Source of the DNA: Cellulomonas sp. Root485
GTDB lineage: Bacteria > Actinomycetota > Actinomycetes > Actinomycetales > Cellulomonadaceae
Length of the DNA: 64,000 nt
Reading direction: 5' to 3'
Assembly: GCF_001426705.1 (NCBI RefSeq)
Contig: NZ_LMFC01000003.1
Span: forward strand, 44,994 to 108,993
Below, piece by piece: positions 9,183 through 17,964 of this stretch; position 1 is the stretch's first letter; every line of letters starts with the position of its first letter. The position numbers were made by a program, and so were the translations under genes. The notes below the pieces were generated by a model. It saw only the letters and a program-made list of their open reading frames with translations, searched no databases and had not been told where the DNA came from.

Positions 9183-10718
9183 CTAGGCCAGCGTGACCTC
9201 CAGCTCCACGACCGCCCACGCCAGCGGGGGCAGCCGCAGGGTCACCGTGCCGCCCTCGGCGCGCACCCCGTCGAGCGGGCGCAGTCCCACGCGGTCCTGC
9301 GCGTCCTGCGCGTTGGTGGTGTGGCGGTCGCCGCCCTCGGGCACGGTGAGCACCTCGGCACGCCGGACCTGGCCGGCCGTCCAGCCGCGCAGGTCGACCG
9401 TGACCTCCGCGTCCTCGTCGAGACCCCGGTGCGCCAGGAAGAGCGCGACGCGGCCGTGCTCCTCGTCCCAGGTGGCGGAGACGTCGACCAGGTCCACCGC
9501 GTCGAACTTCGCGGTGTCGTAGCGGTCGGACGTGACGGCCGTGCGCAGGATCACCCCGCGGGCGAGGGCCGCCGTCCGCGCGAACGGCCAGAAGATCGAC
9601 TGCCGCCACGCGGGTCCACCCTCCTCCGAGCGGATCGGCGCGATGACGTTGACCAGCTGGGCCTGGTTGGCGATCTTCACCCGGTCGCCGTGCCGCAGCA
9701 GCGAGTTGAGGAACGTGCCGACGACGACCGCGTCGGTGACCGAGTACTCGTCCTCGATGATCCGCGGGTGCTCCTGCCAGATCCCGGCCCTCTCGATCAC
9801 GTGCGGCTGGTCCGCGGTGTCCTTGCCGGTGGCGTACCAGACGTTCCACTCGTCGAACGAGAGATGAATGAGCTTGCTGTGCTTTCCGCGTGCGCGCACG
9901 GCGTCGGCCGTCGCGACCACCGACTCGATGAAGTAGTCCATGTCGACCGCGCTGGCCAGGAAGCTCGCGTGGTCGCCGTCGTGCTCCTGGTAGTAGGCGT
10001 GCAGCGACACGTAGTCCACCTGGTCGTAGGCGTGCCCCAGCACGGTCTGCTCCCACGCGCCGAACGTCGGCATGCCGGAGTTGGAGGAGCCGCACGCGAC
10101 CAGCTCGATCCGCGGGTCCACCAGCCGCATGGCCTTGGCGGCCTCCTGCGCGAGCCGGCCGTACTCGTCGGCAGTCTTGGCGCCCATCTGCCACGGGCCG
10201 TCCATCTCGTTGCCCAGGCACCACAGCCGGATGTCGAACGGGTCCTCGTGGCCGTTCTTGCGCCGCCGGTCGGACAGCTCGGTGCCGCCCGGGTGGTTGG
10301 CGTACTCGACCAGCGCGCGCGCCTCCTCGACGCCCCGGGTACCGAGGTTCACGGCCTCCATGACCTCGACGCCGGCCACGCGGGACCAGTCGACGAACTC
10401 GTGCAGCCCGAAGGCGTTGGTCTCGACCGTGTGCCAGGCGCCGTCGAGACGTCGGGGCCGGTCCGGGCCGACGCCGTCCTCCCACGCGTACCCGGAGACG
10501 AAGTTCCCGCCGGGGTACCGGATGACCGTCGCGCCGAGCTCCTTGACCAGGTCGAGGACGTCACGACGGAAGCCCTGGTCGTCGGCGCTCGGGTGGCCGG
10601 GCTCGTAGATGCCGCTGTAGACGCACCGGCCCATGTGCTCGACGAACGACCCGAAGATCCGGCGGGGAACCTCCCCGACGACGAAGTCGCGGTCGAGCGT
10701 GACGCGTGCGCGAGTCAT
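9183..10718 (-). CDS. abfA: GH51 alpha-L-arabinofuranosidase
   Basis: Removes terminal arabinofuranose from arabinoxylan or arabinan oligosaccharides by a retaining mechanism. 511 aa, no signal peptide, so intracellular. 'IFGSFVEHMGRCVYSGIYEP' is the family N-terminus; acid/base Glu171 sits in 'WCLGNEMDG' and nucleophile Glu290 in 'LSFDEWNVWY'; a C-terminal beta-sandwich begins near residue 390. ATG overlaps the permease stop (TGATG, 1 base), so translation is coupled to the importer genes. It presumably acts on oligosaccharides brought in by that importer. Confidence 0.96.
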   Translation of the reverse strand: MTRARVTLDRDFVVGEVPRRIFGSFVEHMGRCVYSGIYEPGHPSADDQGFRRDVLDLVKELGATVIRYPGGNFVSGYAWEDGVGPDRPRRLDGAWHTVETNAFGLHEFVDWSRVAGVEVMEAVNLGTRGVEEARALVEYANHPGGTELSDRRRKNGHEDPFDIRLWCLGNEMDGPWQMGAKTADEYGRLAQEAAKAMRLVDPRIELVACGSSNSGMPTFGAWEQTVLGHAYDQVDYVSLHAYYQEHDGDHASFLASAVDMDYFIESVVATADAVRARGKHSKLIHLSFDEWNVWYATGKDTADQPHVIERAGIWQEHPRIIEDEYSVTDAVVVGTFLNSLLRHGDRVKIANQAQLVNVIAPIRSEEGGPAWRQSIFWPFARTAALARGVILRTAVTSDRYDTAKFDAVDLVDVSATWDEEHGRVALFLAHRGLDEDAEVTVDLRGWTAGQVRRAEVLTVPEGGDRHTTNAQDAQDRVGLRPLDGVRAEGGTVTLRLPPLAWAVVELEVTLA

Positions 10719-11647
10719 CACTGACCACCGAACCCGGTCGTCGCGAATCCCTTGATGATCTGGCGCTGGAAGAACAGGAACACGACCACCAGCGGGAGCG
10801 CGGCGAGCACGGCCGAGGCCATGACCTGCGCGTACTGCAGGCCGTACGCGCTCTTCACGGTCTGCAGACCGACCGGCAGCGTCATCAGCGACGCGTCGCT
10901 CGTCGCGATGAACGGCCACAGGAAGTTGTTCCACGCGAAGACGAACACGAACATCGACACGGCCGCCAGGATCGGACGGGACAGCGGCAGCACGATCGAC
11001 CAGAACACCCGCAGGCGGCCGGCGCCGTCGATGCGGGCCGCGTCCTCGAGCTCGACGGGCACCTGGTCGAAGAACTTCTTGAGGATGAACACCATGGCGG
11101 GGTGGACCACCTGCGGCAGGATGACGGCCCAGTAGGTGTCGACGAGGTTCAGCGTGAGCATCTCGTAGAACAGCGGGACGATGAGCACCTGCGGCGGGAT
11201 GATGATCGCCGCGATGATCGCCCAGAACAGCCACCGGCGGCCGGTGAAGTCGAGCCGGGAGAAGGCATAGGCGGCCAGCGACGTCACCACGAGGGTGATC
11301 AGCGTGATCGCCGTCGCGGTGATCAGGCTGTTCCACGTCCAGAGCGGGATGTTGCCCTCACGCAGCACGTTCGCGTACGCGTCGGTGGTGAACCCGTCCT
11401 CCGGGAACCACGTCACGGGCGTCGCCGCCGCGGCGGTCTCGGACTTGAACGACGTCACGACCGCCCAGAAGAACGGCAGCAGCCAGAACACCGCGAGGAC
11501 GACCAGGGCGACGACCGCGCCGATGCGGCCGGGGCTGGCGAACCGCTCGCCGATGCGCAGACCGGCCTTCTGGGCGAGCCAGCTCTGCTGCCGGACGCCC
11601 GCGCCCGCTCCGGGAGCGTTGGGCTGGGGAGCGACGGTGGTGGCCAT
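10718..11647 (-). CDS. Sugar ABC transporter permease (MalG type)
   Basis: 309-aa inner-membrane permease with about six helices and a binding-protein-dependent transport domain. The cytoplasmic EAA loop reads 'EDAARIDGAGRLRVFWSIVLPLSRP', which docks the ATPase. The first ~45 residues are a cytosolic Pro/Gly-rich tail. Start overlaps the stop of the preceding permease (TGATG) and its own stop overlaps the GH51 start, giving a tightly coupled chain. No ATPase gene is in the cluster; in actinobacteria a shared MsiK-type ATPase usually serves such importers. Confidence 0.94.
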   Translation of the reverse strand: MATTVAPQPNAPGAGAGVRQQSWLAQKAGLRIGERFASPGRIGAVVALVVLAVFWLLPFFWAVVTSFKSETAAAATPVTWFPEDGFTTDAYANVLREGNIPLWTWNSLITATAITLITLVVTSLAAYAFSRLDFTGRRWLFWAIIAAIIIPPQVLIVPLFYEMLTLNLVDTYWAVILPQVVHPAMVFILKKFFDQVPVELEDAARIDGAGRLRVFWSIVLPLSRPILAAVSMFVFVFAWNNFLWPFIATSDASLMTLPVGLQTVKSAYGLQYAQVMASAVLAALPLVVVFLFFQRQIIKGFATTGFGGQ

Positions 11648-12582
11648 CAGGCACCCCTCCTCGTGGTCAGGCGCATCTGGCCGATCGAGATGATGACGAT
11701 GATCGCGAAGAAGATGTAGGCGATCGCCGAGGCGTACCCGAACCGGTAGCCGGTGAAGCCCACCTCGAAGACGTACTGGACGACCGGGCGGGTCACGCCC
11801 CCGGGGCCGCCCTGCGTCATGATGTAGATCTGGTCGAAGACCTTCAGCGAGGCCAGGACCTGCAGGATCACGATGAGCACGGTGGTCGGGCCGAGCTGCG
11901 GCACGGTGATCGACCGCAGCTGCCGCCACCGGCCTGCGCCGTCGAGCGCGGAGGCCTCGTACTGCTGCTCCGGGATGTTCTGCAGGGCCGTCAGGTAGAG
12001 CAGGAAGTTGAAGCCGACGGTCCACCAGAGCGTCATGACGACGACCGCGAGCATCGCCCACTGAGGATCCTGCAGCCAGGCGATCTGCTCGACGCCCACC
12101 GCCCCGAGCACGTAGTTCACGAGGCCGAGCTGGGGGTTGTACATCCAGATCCAGAACTGCGCCGCGACGGTCGAGGCCAGCAGGAACGGCATGAAGAACG
12201 AGAGCCGCCAGAGCCACTGCCCGGGCAGCCCCTGGTGCACCAGCAGCGCCAGGATCAGCGCCACGATGACCAGCGGGACGGTCGAGAGGACGGTGAACCA
12301 CAGGGTGTTCAGCAGGGAGCGCCACATGATCGGGTCACGCAGCGCCTCGGCATAGTTGTCGAAGCCGATGAGCTGCCCACCCGCTCCGGTGATGCTCTCC
12401 CCCGTGAAGCTGAGGTAGAAGCCGTGCACCAGCGGCCAGACGAGGAACATCACGAAGACGATCACGAACGGTGCCACGAACGCCCAGCCGATGCGGTTGT
12501 CGCGGGCGCGGCGTTCGCTCTCGCCGCGCCGGATCTGCTCGGCCGACGTGGTGCGTGGTGGGGCGACGGTTGTAGACGACAC
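11647..12582 (-). CDS. Sugar ABC transporter permease (MalF type)
   Basis: 311-aa permease with six predicted helices, the first at 'IGWAFVAPFVIVFVMFLVW'. EAA loop 'EASALDGAGRWRQLRSITVPQLGP'. Pairs with the MalG-type permease that follows with a 1-base overlap. GTG start at 12582 with GGAG 6 bases upstream, 16 bases after the binding-protein gene. CUT1-family importers carry oligosaccharides; the GH51 gene in the same unit suggests arabinoxylo- or arabino-oligosaccharides. Confidence 0.94.
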   Translation of the reverse strand: MSSTTVAPPRTTSAEQIRRGESERRARDNRIGWAFVAPFVIVFVMFLVWPLVHGFYLSFTGESITGAGGQLIGFDNYAEALRDPIMWRSLLNTLWFTVLSTVPLVIVALILALLVHQGLPGQWLWRLSFFMPFLLASTVAAQFWIWMYNPQLGLVNYVLGAVGVEQIAWLQDPQWAMLAVVVMTLWWTVGFNFLLYLTALQNIPEQQYEASALDGAGRWRQLRSITVPQLGPTTVLIVILQVLASLKVFDQIYIMTQGGPGGVTRPVVQYVFEVGFTGYRFGYASAIAYIFFAIIVIISIGQMRLTTRRGA

Positions 12583-12598
12583 GGTCAGCTCCTTCGGG

Positions 12599-13966
12599 TC
12601 ACACCGGGTTCGGCTTGGCCAGCTGGACGTTCACCCGGCGGACGAAGGCGGCGAAGCCCTCGGCGGGGTCGGAGCCGTCCAGGTACACGCCCTGCACGGT
12701 CTCCAGGAAGTAGTTCTGGAAGTCGCTGCCGGACCCGGTGAACCACGCCTCCGGGTCGTAGTTGAGGATCTCCGCGGCGGCCGCGTAGTGCGCCTGCGGC
12801 ATGAGCGCCTGGTAGTCGGCGCTCTGCACCACCGGCTGGAACCCGGGGATGTGCCCGGCCTCGGCCCACCCGAGCGAGTTCTGCAGGAGGTCGGCGACGA
12901 ACTGGTAGCTCGCCCGCCGCTGCTCCGGGTCGGGGCTCGACTGGTGCGGCAGCGTGAACGCGTGCGAGTCGGCGTACGCGGCCGGCGTGCCGAAGAGCGT
13001 CGGGATCGGCTGCGCGTCGAACGCCAGCCCCGAGCTCTTGGCGGTCGGCAGCTCCCACACCCCGGTGAAGAACATGCCGCTCTCGCCGGACATGAACTCC
13101 GAGACCGCCGTGCCGTAGTCGCCGCTGGGCGTGCAGATGGTGCCGTCGAGGAGCTGCTGGATGAACTCCAGCGACTCCACCGCGGCGTCGTCGTCGACCT
13201 TCGCCGTCAGGCCGGACAGGTCGAAGTCGGCGTCGTGCTGCTTGTAGAGCGTGTAGAAGAGCCGCCACATCTGGGCCCCGTCGCCCAGGTACCCGTACGA
13301 GAGCCCGTGCTTGCCCGTCACCGCCTGCATCGCCCGGGCGACCTCGAGGAACTGGTCCGGGCTGTCGATCGGTGCGAGCTGGCCGTCCGGACCCAGGACC
13401 CCGGCCTGCTCGGCCACGTCGAGGTTGTACATCATGATGAACGGGTGCGAGTCGAGGGCGATCGAGTACTGCTTGCCGTCCAGACCGCCCTTGGCCCAGA
13501 CGCGTTCGAGGAAGTCGGACTCCTCGACGCCGAACTCGGCCAGCAGGTCCAGGTCCCACGGGTCCAGCAGCCCGCCCGGGGCGTACCCGGCCACCCGTGA
13601 CGCGTGCATGATCGCGACGTCGGGCGACCGCCCGCCGACGCTCGCCATGGCCAGCTTGGTGTAGTACGGCGCCCCCCAGGCCAGCACGGTCTGGGTCGCC
13701 TCGTACCCGTGGTCGAGGGCGTTCACCTTGTCGACCAGCCCCGCCATGGTGATGCCGTCGCCGCCGCTGAGCAGGTGCCAGTAGGCGAGCTCGTGCAGGC
13801 CGCTCGCCGACGCCGACGGGGCGCAGCCCGCGAGCGCCGAGGCCGCGGCGACACCTCCGACGGCCGCGAGGGAGCCGACCAGCATCTGGCGTCTGGTGAT
13901 TCCCGGACCTGGTGGGAGGACCAGGTCGCCGGCGGTGCGCCGGTGCGCGAAGTGGTGCAGTGCCAT
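12599..13966 (-). CDS. Sugar-binding lipoprotein of ABC importer (family 1 SBP, Tat-like signal)
   Basis: 455-aa extracellular binding protein. The N-terminus has a twin arginine (R25-R26 in 'TRRQML'), a hydrophobic stretch and a lipobox ending at Cys48 ('ALAGC'), pointing to Tat export and lipid anchoring on the outer face of the membrane. The body has the family layout, with aromatic and acidic ligand-pocket residues such as 'AYWHLLSGGDG' and 'WELPTAKSSGLAFDAQPIP'. First gene of the importer-GH51 operon, divergent from a LacI gene. ATG 13966 has GAAGGAG 7 bases upstream. Confidence 0.93.
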   Translation of the reverse strand: MALHHFAHRRTAGDLVLPPGPGITRRQMLVGSLAAVGGVAAASALAGCAPSASASGLHELAYWHLLSGGDGITMAGLVDKVNALDHGYEATQTVLAWGAPYYTKLAMASVGGRSPDVAIMHASRVAGYAPGGLLDPWDLDLLAEFGVEESDFLERVWAKGGLDGKQYSIALDSHPFIMMYNLDVAEQAGVLGPDGQLAPIDSPDQFLEVARAMQAVTGKHGLSYGYLGDGAQMWRLFYTLYKQHDADFDLSGLTAKVDDDAAVESLEFIQQLLDGTICTPSGDYGTAVSEFMSGESGMFFTGVWELPTAKSSGLAFDAQPIPTLFGTPAAYADSHAFTLPHQSSPDPEQRRASYQFVADLLQNSLGWAEAGHIPGFQPVVQSADYQALMPQAHYAAAAEILNYDPEAWFTGSGSDFQNYFLETVQGVYLDGSDPAEGFAAFVRRVNVQLAKPNPV

Positions 13967-14045
13967 GCCCTCACTCCTTCGTGAGACGCGCCCGACGTCG
14001 TTGTCGGTCACCCGGTGCGGCTTTGCTCGCCGTGTCCGGTTCGCA

Positions 14046-14073
14046 TCATTACATCGTTAGAACGGCCAGGCAA
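14046..14073 (-). promoter_or_regulatory. Candidate promoter with operator for the GH51 importer operon
   Basis: On the minus strand TTGCCT (14073-14068) is followed after 16 bases by TAATGA (14051-14046), a weak -10. The spacer holds CGTTAGAACG (14055-14064), a near-palindrome with a CGTT/AACG half-site of the LacI kind. The LacI gene at 14121-15143 is the likely binder. The boxes are poor, so this is tentative. Confidence 0.35.
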
Positions 14074-14120
14074 CACAGGCGCGCTCACCGCTGTCACACC
14101 CCCTCTGACCAGCGGAGACG

Positions 14121-15143
14121 TCAGCCGGTGCTCGCCCGGACCACGACCCCGTGGGGGTACACCAGCTGCCGCAACGGCCTGCCGGGGTCCGCGATCCGCT
14201 CGCTGAGCAGGTCCAGCGCGGCCACCGCGTAGCCCCGCAGGTCGAACGCCACGGTGGTCAGCGGAGGCACCGCGTACCGGGCGGCGGCGACGTCGTCGAA
14301 CCCCGCCACCGCGACGTCGTCGGGCACCCGCAGCCCGCGCTCCCAGAGCACGCTCAGCACCCCGAGCGCCATCGAGTCCGTGAAGCAGACGAACGCGTCC
14401 GGGGCCGCGTGCTGCGCGAGGTGGGCCCGCGTCGCCTCGACCGCCTGCTCCGTCGTCCAGTGCCGCACCGGGATCTCGAGGTCCGGGTCGTGCTCCACCC
14501 CCGCCGCCGCGAGCGCCGACCGGTACCCCTCGGTGCGCTGCCGCGCGGCCGCGGTCTCCACGCCGACCGGGGGCGTGCCCACCGCGGCGATGCGGCGCCG
14601 GCCCGTGGACAGCACGTGCTCCGTCACGTCACGCGACGCCTGCACGCTGTCGACGCCCACGTGGTCCGCCCGGTCCTGCACGACCTCGCCGATGAGCACC
14701 GTCGGCGGCAGCGGCCCGGGGAGCACCGGCACGGCGGAGTCCGCCAGGGAGACCGGGTTGAGCACGAGCCCGTCGACCAGGTGCGACCGCGCCCGGGACA
14801 GCAGGTCGCGCTCGCGGCCCGGCTCCGCAGCCGTCTCCTCGATCTGCAAGGACCAGCCGCGCGAGTGCGCCTCCTCGACGAAGTGGTGCGCCAGCTCGGC
14901 GGAGTACGCCGTCGACAGGTCGGGCAGCGCCAGGGCGATGAGGCCGTACCGGCCGTTGCGCAGCCCGCGCGCACCCAGGTTGGGCACGTAGTCGAGCTCG
15001 GCCAGCGCGCGTTCCACCCGCTCGCGCGTCTCCGGGCGCACGAACACGACCCCGTGGATGACGTTGGAGACGGTCTTCGGCGAGACGCCCGCCCGGGCTG
15101 CGACGTCCTTCACGGTGGCCCGCACGGTGCCATTGTTCAGCAC
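14121..15143 (-). CDS. LacI-family regulator of the GH51 importer operon
   Basis: 340 aa. Helix-turn-helix at residues ~10-30 ('VKDVAARAGVSPKTVSNVIHG') with recognition residues P-K-T-V-S, then a hinge and a periplasmic-binding-protein-like sensor ('DGLVLNPVSL', 'PDAFVCFTDSMALGVLSVL', 'VAGFDDVAAARYAVPPLTTV'). It lies upstream of the binding-protein gene on the same strand, 154 bases apart, and is the obvious local repressor; arabino- or xylo-oligosaccharide as inducer is an inference. GTG 15143 is used; GTG 15125 is an alternative, and neither has a clear ribosome site. Confidence 0.93.
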   Translation of the reverse strand: MLNNGTVRATVKDVAARAGVSPKTVSNVIHGVVFVRPETRERVERALAELDYVPNLGARGLRNGRYGLIALALPDLSTAYSAELAHHFVEEAHSRGWSLQIEETAAEPGRERDLLSRARSHLVDGLVLNPVSLADSAVPVLPGPLPPTVLIGEVVQDRADHVGVDSVQASRDVTEHVLSTGRRRIAAVGTPPVGVETAAARQRTEGYRSALAAAGVEHDPDLEIPVRHWTTEQAVEATRAHLAQHAAPDAFVCFTDSMALGVLSVLWERGLRVPDDVAVAGFDDVAAARYAVPPLTTVAFDLRGYAVAALDLLSERIADPGRPLRQLVYPHGVVVRASTG

Positions 15144-15208
15144 CAGCCCGACGCAGTGGCGCACAGGCTCCGCACAACCCGGCCACCGGCCCCTCAACAC
15201 TCGCCCCG

Positions 15209-15220
15209 TACTCTGGTCGC
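15209..15220 (+). promoter_or_regulatory. Leaderless-type -10 before DedA
   Basis: TACTCT (15209-15214) followed by six bases and the ATG at 15221, with no Shine-Dalgarno. Placement fits transcription starting at the start codon. Confidence 0.55.
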
Positions 15221-15988
15221 ATGCTGATGACGACCGCCCTCACGGCCGCCGGACCCGTCGCCGCCCTCGGGCCCGACTTCCTCGACCCGCAGCACCTGAT
15301 CGACTCGTTCGGGACGTGGGCGCTGATCGGCATCCTCGCCATCATCTTCATCGAGGTCGGGCTCCTGTTCCCGATCCTTCCCGGCGACTCGCTCCTGTTC
15401 ACCGCCGGTGCGCTGGTGGCTCAGGAAGACCTGAACGTGAACATCAGCATCGGGGCCCTGATCCTGCTGCTGATCGTCACCGCGTACGCGGGCACCCAGA
15501 CCGGCTACCTGATCGGCCGCACGCTCGGCCCGAAGGTGTTCAGCAAGCCCGACTCGCGCTTCTTCAAGCAGCGGTACATCGACCAGACGTACGCCTACTT
15601 CGACAAGTACGGCGGCCGGACCCTGATCGTCGCGCAGTTCATCCCGTTCGTGCGCACGTACGCGTCCGTCGCGGCGGGCGTCGGGCGGATGCCGTACAAG
15701 CACTTCGCCTTCTTCAACGCGATCGGCGTGATCCTGTGGGCCGGCGGCGTCACCCTGCTCGGCTACCTGCTGGGGAACATCACCTTCATCAAGGAGAACA
15801 TCGAGGCCCTCCTGGTCCTCGTGGTCTTCATGTCGGTGGCGCCCGTGATCGTCGAGGTCTGGCGCAAGAACCGCAAGGACAAGAAGCTGCGCGCAGCGGG
15901 GCTGCCCGTCGACGAGGCCGGCCGCGACCCGCGCTACGACGAGCAGGCCGAGCGCGACGAGGTCGAGCGCAGGGCGTTCGGCGCGTGA
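15221..15988 (+). CDS. DedA/SNARE-associated (VTT) family membrane protein
   Basis: 255 aa, about five to six membrane segments. The signature 'RFFKQRYIDQTYAYFDKYGGRTLIVAQFIPFVRTYASVAAGVGRM' with its F-x-x-x-R-T-x-x-x-x-x-G core, and 'LLFPILPGDSLLFTAGAL' before it, identify DedA. The family works in undecaprenyl-phosphate or lipid flipping; the exact substrate here is not determinable. The charged tail is cytosolic. TACTCT six bases before ATG and no ribosome site suggest a leaderless message. It overlaps the HAD gene start by 4 bases. Confidence 0.93.
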   Translation: MLMTTALTAAGPVAALGPDFLDPQHLIDSFGTWALIGILAIIFIEVGLLFPILPGDSLLFTAGALVAQEDLNVNISIGALILLLIVTAYAGTQTGYLIGRTLGPKVFSKPDSRFFKQRYIDQTYAYFDKYGGRTLIVAQFIPFVRTYASVAAGVGRMPYKHFAFFNAIGVILWAGGVTLLGYLLGNITFIKENIEALLVLVVFMSVAPVIVEVWRKNRKDKKLRAAGLPVDEAGRDPRYDEQAERDEVERRAFGA

Positions 15989-16770
15989 CGCACCACGGAC
16001 CTCGCGAGATCCGCTCGTGGTTGTCCGACATGGACGGCGTCCTCGTGCACGAGGGCACCGCGCTGCCCGGTGCCGCGGAGTTCGTCACGGCGCTGCGCGA
16101 CGGCGACCGCCCGTTCCTCATCCTGACCAACAACTCGATCTTCACCACGCGGGACCTGCGCGCACGCCTGGCTGCGTCCGGGATCGACGTCCCCGAGGAC
16201 GCCATCTGGACCTCGGCCCTGGCCACCGCCCAGTTCCTCACCGACCAGATGCCGGGCGGTTCCGCGTACGTCATCGGCGAGGCCGGGCTGACCACCGCGC
16301 TGTACGAGGCCGGCTACACCCTGACCGCCGCGCAGCCGGACTTCGTCGTCCTCGGCGAGACGCGCACGTACTCCTTCGAGGCGATCACGCAGGCCATCCG
16401 CCTGATCCAGGGCGGCGCCCGGTTCATCGCCACCAACCCGGACGTCACCGGACCCTCCGCCGACGGTGACCTGCCCGCCACCGGCGCGGTCGCCGCGATG
16501 ATCAGCGCCGCCACCGGACGGCAGCCGTACTTCGTCGGCAAGCCCAACCCGATGATGATCCGCTCCGCGCTCAACCGGATCGACGCCCACTCCGAGACCA
16601 CCGTCATGGTCGGCGACCGGATGGACACCGACGTCGTCGCCGGCATCGAGGCCGGCCTGCGGACGTTCCTGGTCCTGTCCGGTTCCACGAAGCTGGCCGA
16701 CGTCGAGGCGTTCCCCTTCCGGCCCACCGAGATCCTGAACTCCGTCCAGGACCTGATCGACCGGGTCTAG
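15985..16770 (+). CDS. NagD-like HAD-family sugar phosphatase
   Basis: 261-aa HAD hydrolase of subfamily IIA (NagD). Motif I 'SDMDGVL' with nucleophile and acid Asp, motif II Thr in 'LILTNNS', motif III Lys in 'VGKPNPMM', motif IV 'VGDRMDTDVVAG', and a C2 cap between. Such enzymes dephosphorylate nucleotides or sugar phosphates. GTG at 15985 overlaps the DedA stop (GTGA), so the two are co-translated; its own stop meets that of the next gene on the other strand. Confidence 0.93.
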   Translation: MTHHGPREIRSWLSDMDGVLVHEGTALPGAAEFVTALRDGDRPFLILTNNSIFTTRDLRARLAASGIDVPEDAIWTSALATAQFLTDQMPGGSAYVIGEAGLTTALYEAGYTLTAAQPDFVVLGETRTYSFEAITQAIRLIQGGARFIATNPDVTGPSADGDLPATGAVAAMISAATGRQPYFVGKPNPMMIRSALNRIDAHSETTVMVGDRMDTDVVAGIEAGLRTFLVLSGSTKLADVEAFPFRPTEILNSVQDLIDRV

Positions 16771-17258
16771 CCCTCCTCGGCGACCATCTGGTCGCGCACC
16801 GCGAGGAGGCGGGTGCGCGCAGAGTCGAGCCGACCGCCCGGCGCCGTCCGTCCGCCGGGGACCTGCGCGACTACCGGGCCGCTCGTCGTCGTGAACAGAA
16901 GTCGGTGGTAGGAGGTGAACCCGGCCTCTGTCACGACCGCGTCAAAGGTGATGTCCACCAGGTTCGCCCACGCCACCCGCCGGTTCCGGAACAGGTTCCG
17001 GACGAGCACCCCATCAGGGAACGCGACGATCCCGCGCCGCGACACGTGCACGCCGAGCGATACGAGCAGCGCCGCGACCACGAGTCCGGCGAGGGTGAAC
17101 AGCCATCCGCCGTCGGGCTCGACCACCGACGGGACCGTCGGGCCGCAGAGCGCGATCGCGGTCAGGACGGCGATGGCGACGGGCACACCACGCATGCGCC
17201 CCCGCAGCCGGAAGAGGGCGGTGTCGCTGACCTCTCGGCCCGCGCGATCCGGCACCAC
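16767..17258 (-). CDS. Membrane protein with PH-like domain
   Basis: 163 aa. Two hydrophobic segments ('VPVAIAVLTAIALCG' and 'LFTLAGLVVAALLVSLGVHV') precede a C-terminal beta-rich region ('RRGIVAFPDGVLVRNLFRNRRVAWANLVDI…') that resembles bacterial PH domains (bPH6 type) of actinobacterial membrane proteins. Function unknown. GTG GTG tandem start at 17258/17255, with GAGG about 9 bases before the first. Converges on the HAD gene with overlapping stops. Confidence 0.75.
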   Translation of the reverse strand: MVPDRAGREVSDTALFRLRGRMRGVPVAIAVLTAIALCGPTVPSVVEPDGGWLFTLAGLVVAALLVSLGVHVSRRGIVAFPDGVLVRNLFRNRRVAWANLVDITFDAVVTEAGFTSYHRLLFTTTSGPVVAQVPGGRTAPGGRLDSARTRLLAVRDQMVAEEG

Positions 17259-17337
17259 GGTCGGTCACCTCGACTCGGGACGAGCCGCGACGTGCAGAGC
17301 CGCCGATCGCGGGGCTACCGCGCCGGTGGCGATTGGG

Positions 17338-17907
17338 TCAGAAGCTGACCTCGGGGGCTGCCCGGACGCTGGGCTCTTCGACCTCGAAGTACTCGGCACG
17401 CTCGATGTGGAACATGTTCGCGATGATGTTCGGCGGGAACGTCTCGACCTTGGTGTTCAGCTCGCGGACGTTCGCGTTGTAGAACCGGCGGCCGGCGGCG
17501 ATGCGGTCCTCGGTGTTGGTCAGCTCGGCCTGGAGCTGCTGGAAGTTCTCGCTGGCCCGCAGCACGGGGTAGGCCTCCGCGACGGCGAACAGCCGGCCGA
17601 GCGCCTGGGTCAGCTGGTTCTCCTGGACGGCCTGCTCGGCCGGGCCCGATGCCGGGCCCGCTGCGGCGGCACGGGCGCGGGCGACCTCGTCGAACACGCC
17701 GCGCTCGTGGGCCGCGTAGCCCTTGACCGTCTCGACGAGGTTCGGGATCAGGTCGTGGCGGCGGTGCAGCTCGACGTCGATCTGCCGCCACGCCTCCTGC
17801 ACCAGGTTCCGCAGGCGGACGAAGCCGTTGTAGGTGGTGACGGCCCAGATGAGGGCGATCACGACGATCACGGCGAGGACGATCAGGACGATGACACCGG
17901 TGCTCAC
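17338..17907 (-). CDS. LemA family protein
   Basis: 189 aa. One N-terminal membrane helix ('VIVLIVLAVIVVIALIWAV') is followed by the LemA helical domain with the hallmark 'YNGFVRLRNLVQEAWRQIDVELHRRHDLIPNLVETVKGYAAHE' and 'FYNANVRELNTKVETFPPNIIANMF'. Topology: short outside N-terminus, soluble coiled body. Role unknown. GTG with GAGAGG 7 bases upstream. It follows the unknown membrane-anchored protein at 17965 with 57 bases between; LemA genes often travel with a second membrane protein. Confidence 0.95.
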   Translation of the reverse strand: MSTGVIVLIVLAVIVVIALIWAVTTYNGFVRLRNLVQEAWRQIDVELHRRHDLIPNLVETVKGYAAHERGVFDEVARARAAAAGPASGPAEQAVQENQLTQALGRLFAVAEAYPVLRASENFQQLQAELTNTEDRIAAGRRFYNANVRELNTKVETFPPNIIANMFHIERAEYFEVEEPSVRAAPEVSF

Positions 17908-17964
17908 AGCAGGGCCTCTCGGAGGTCGGGCGGTTCAGGAGATCGTAGCGTCGGGCCTCGGACG

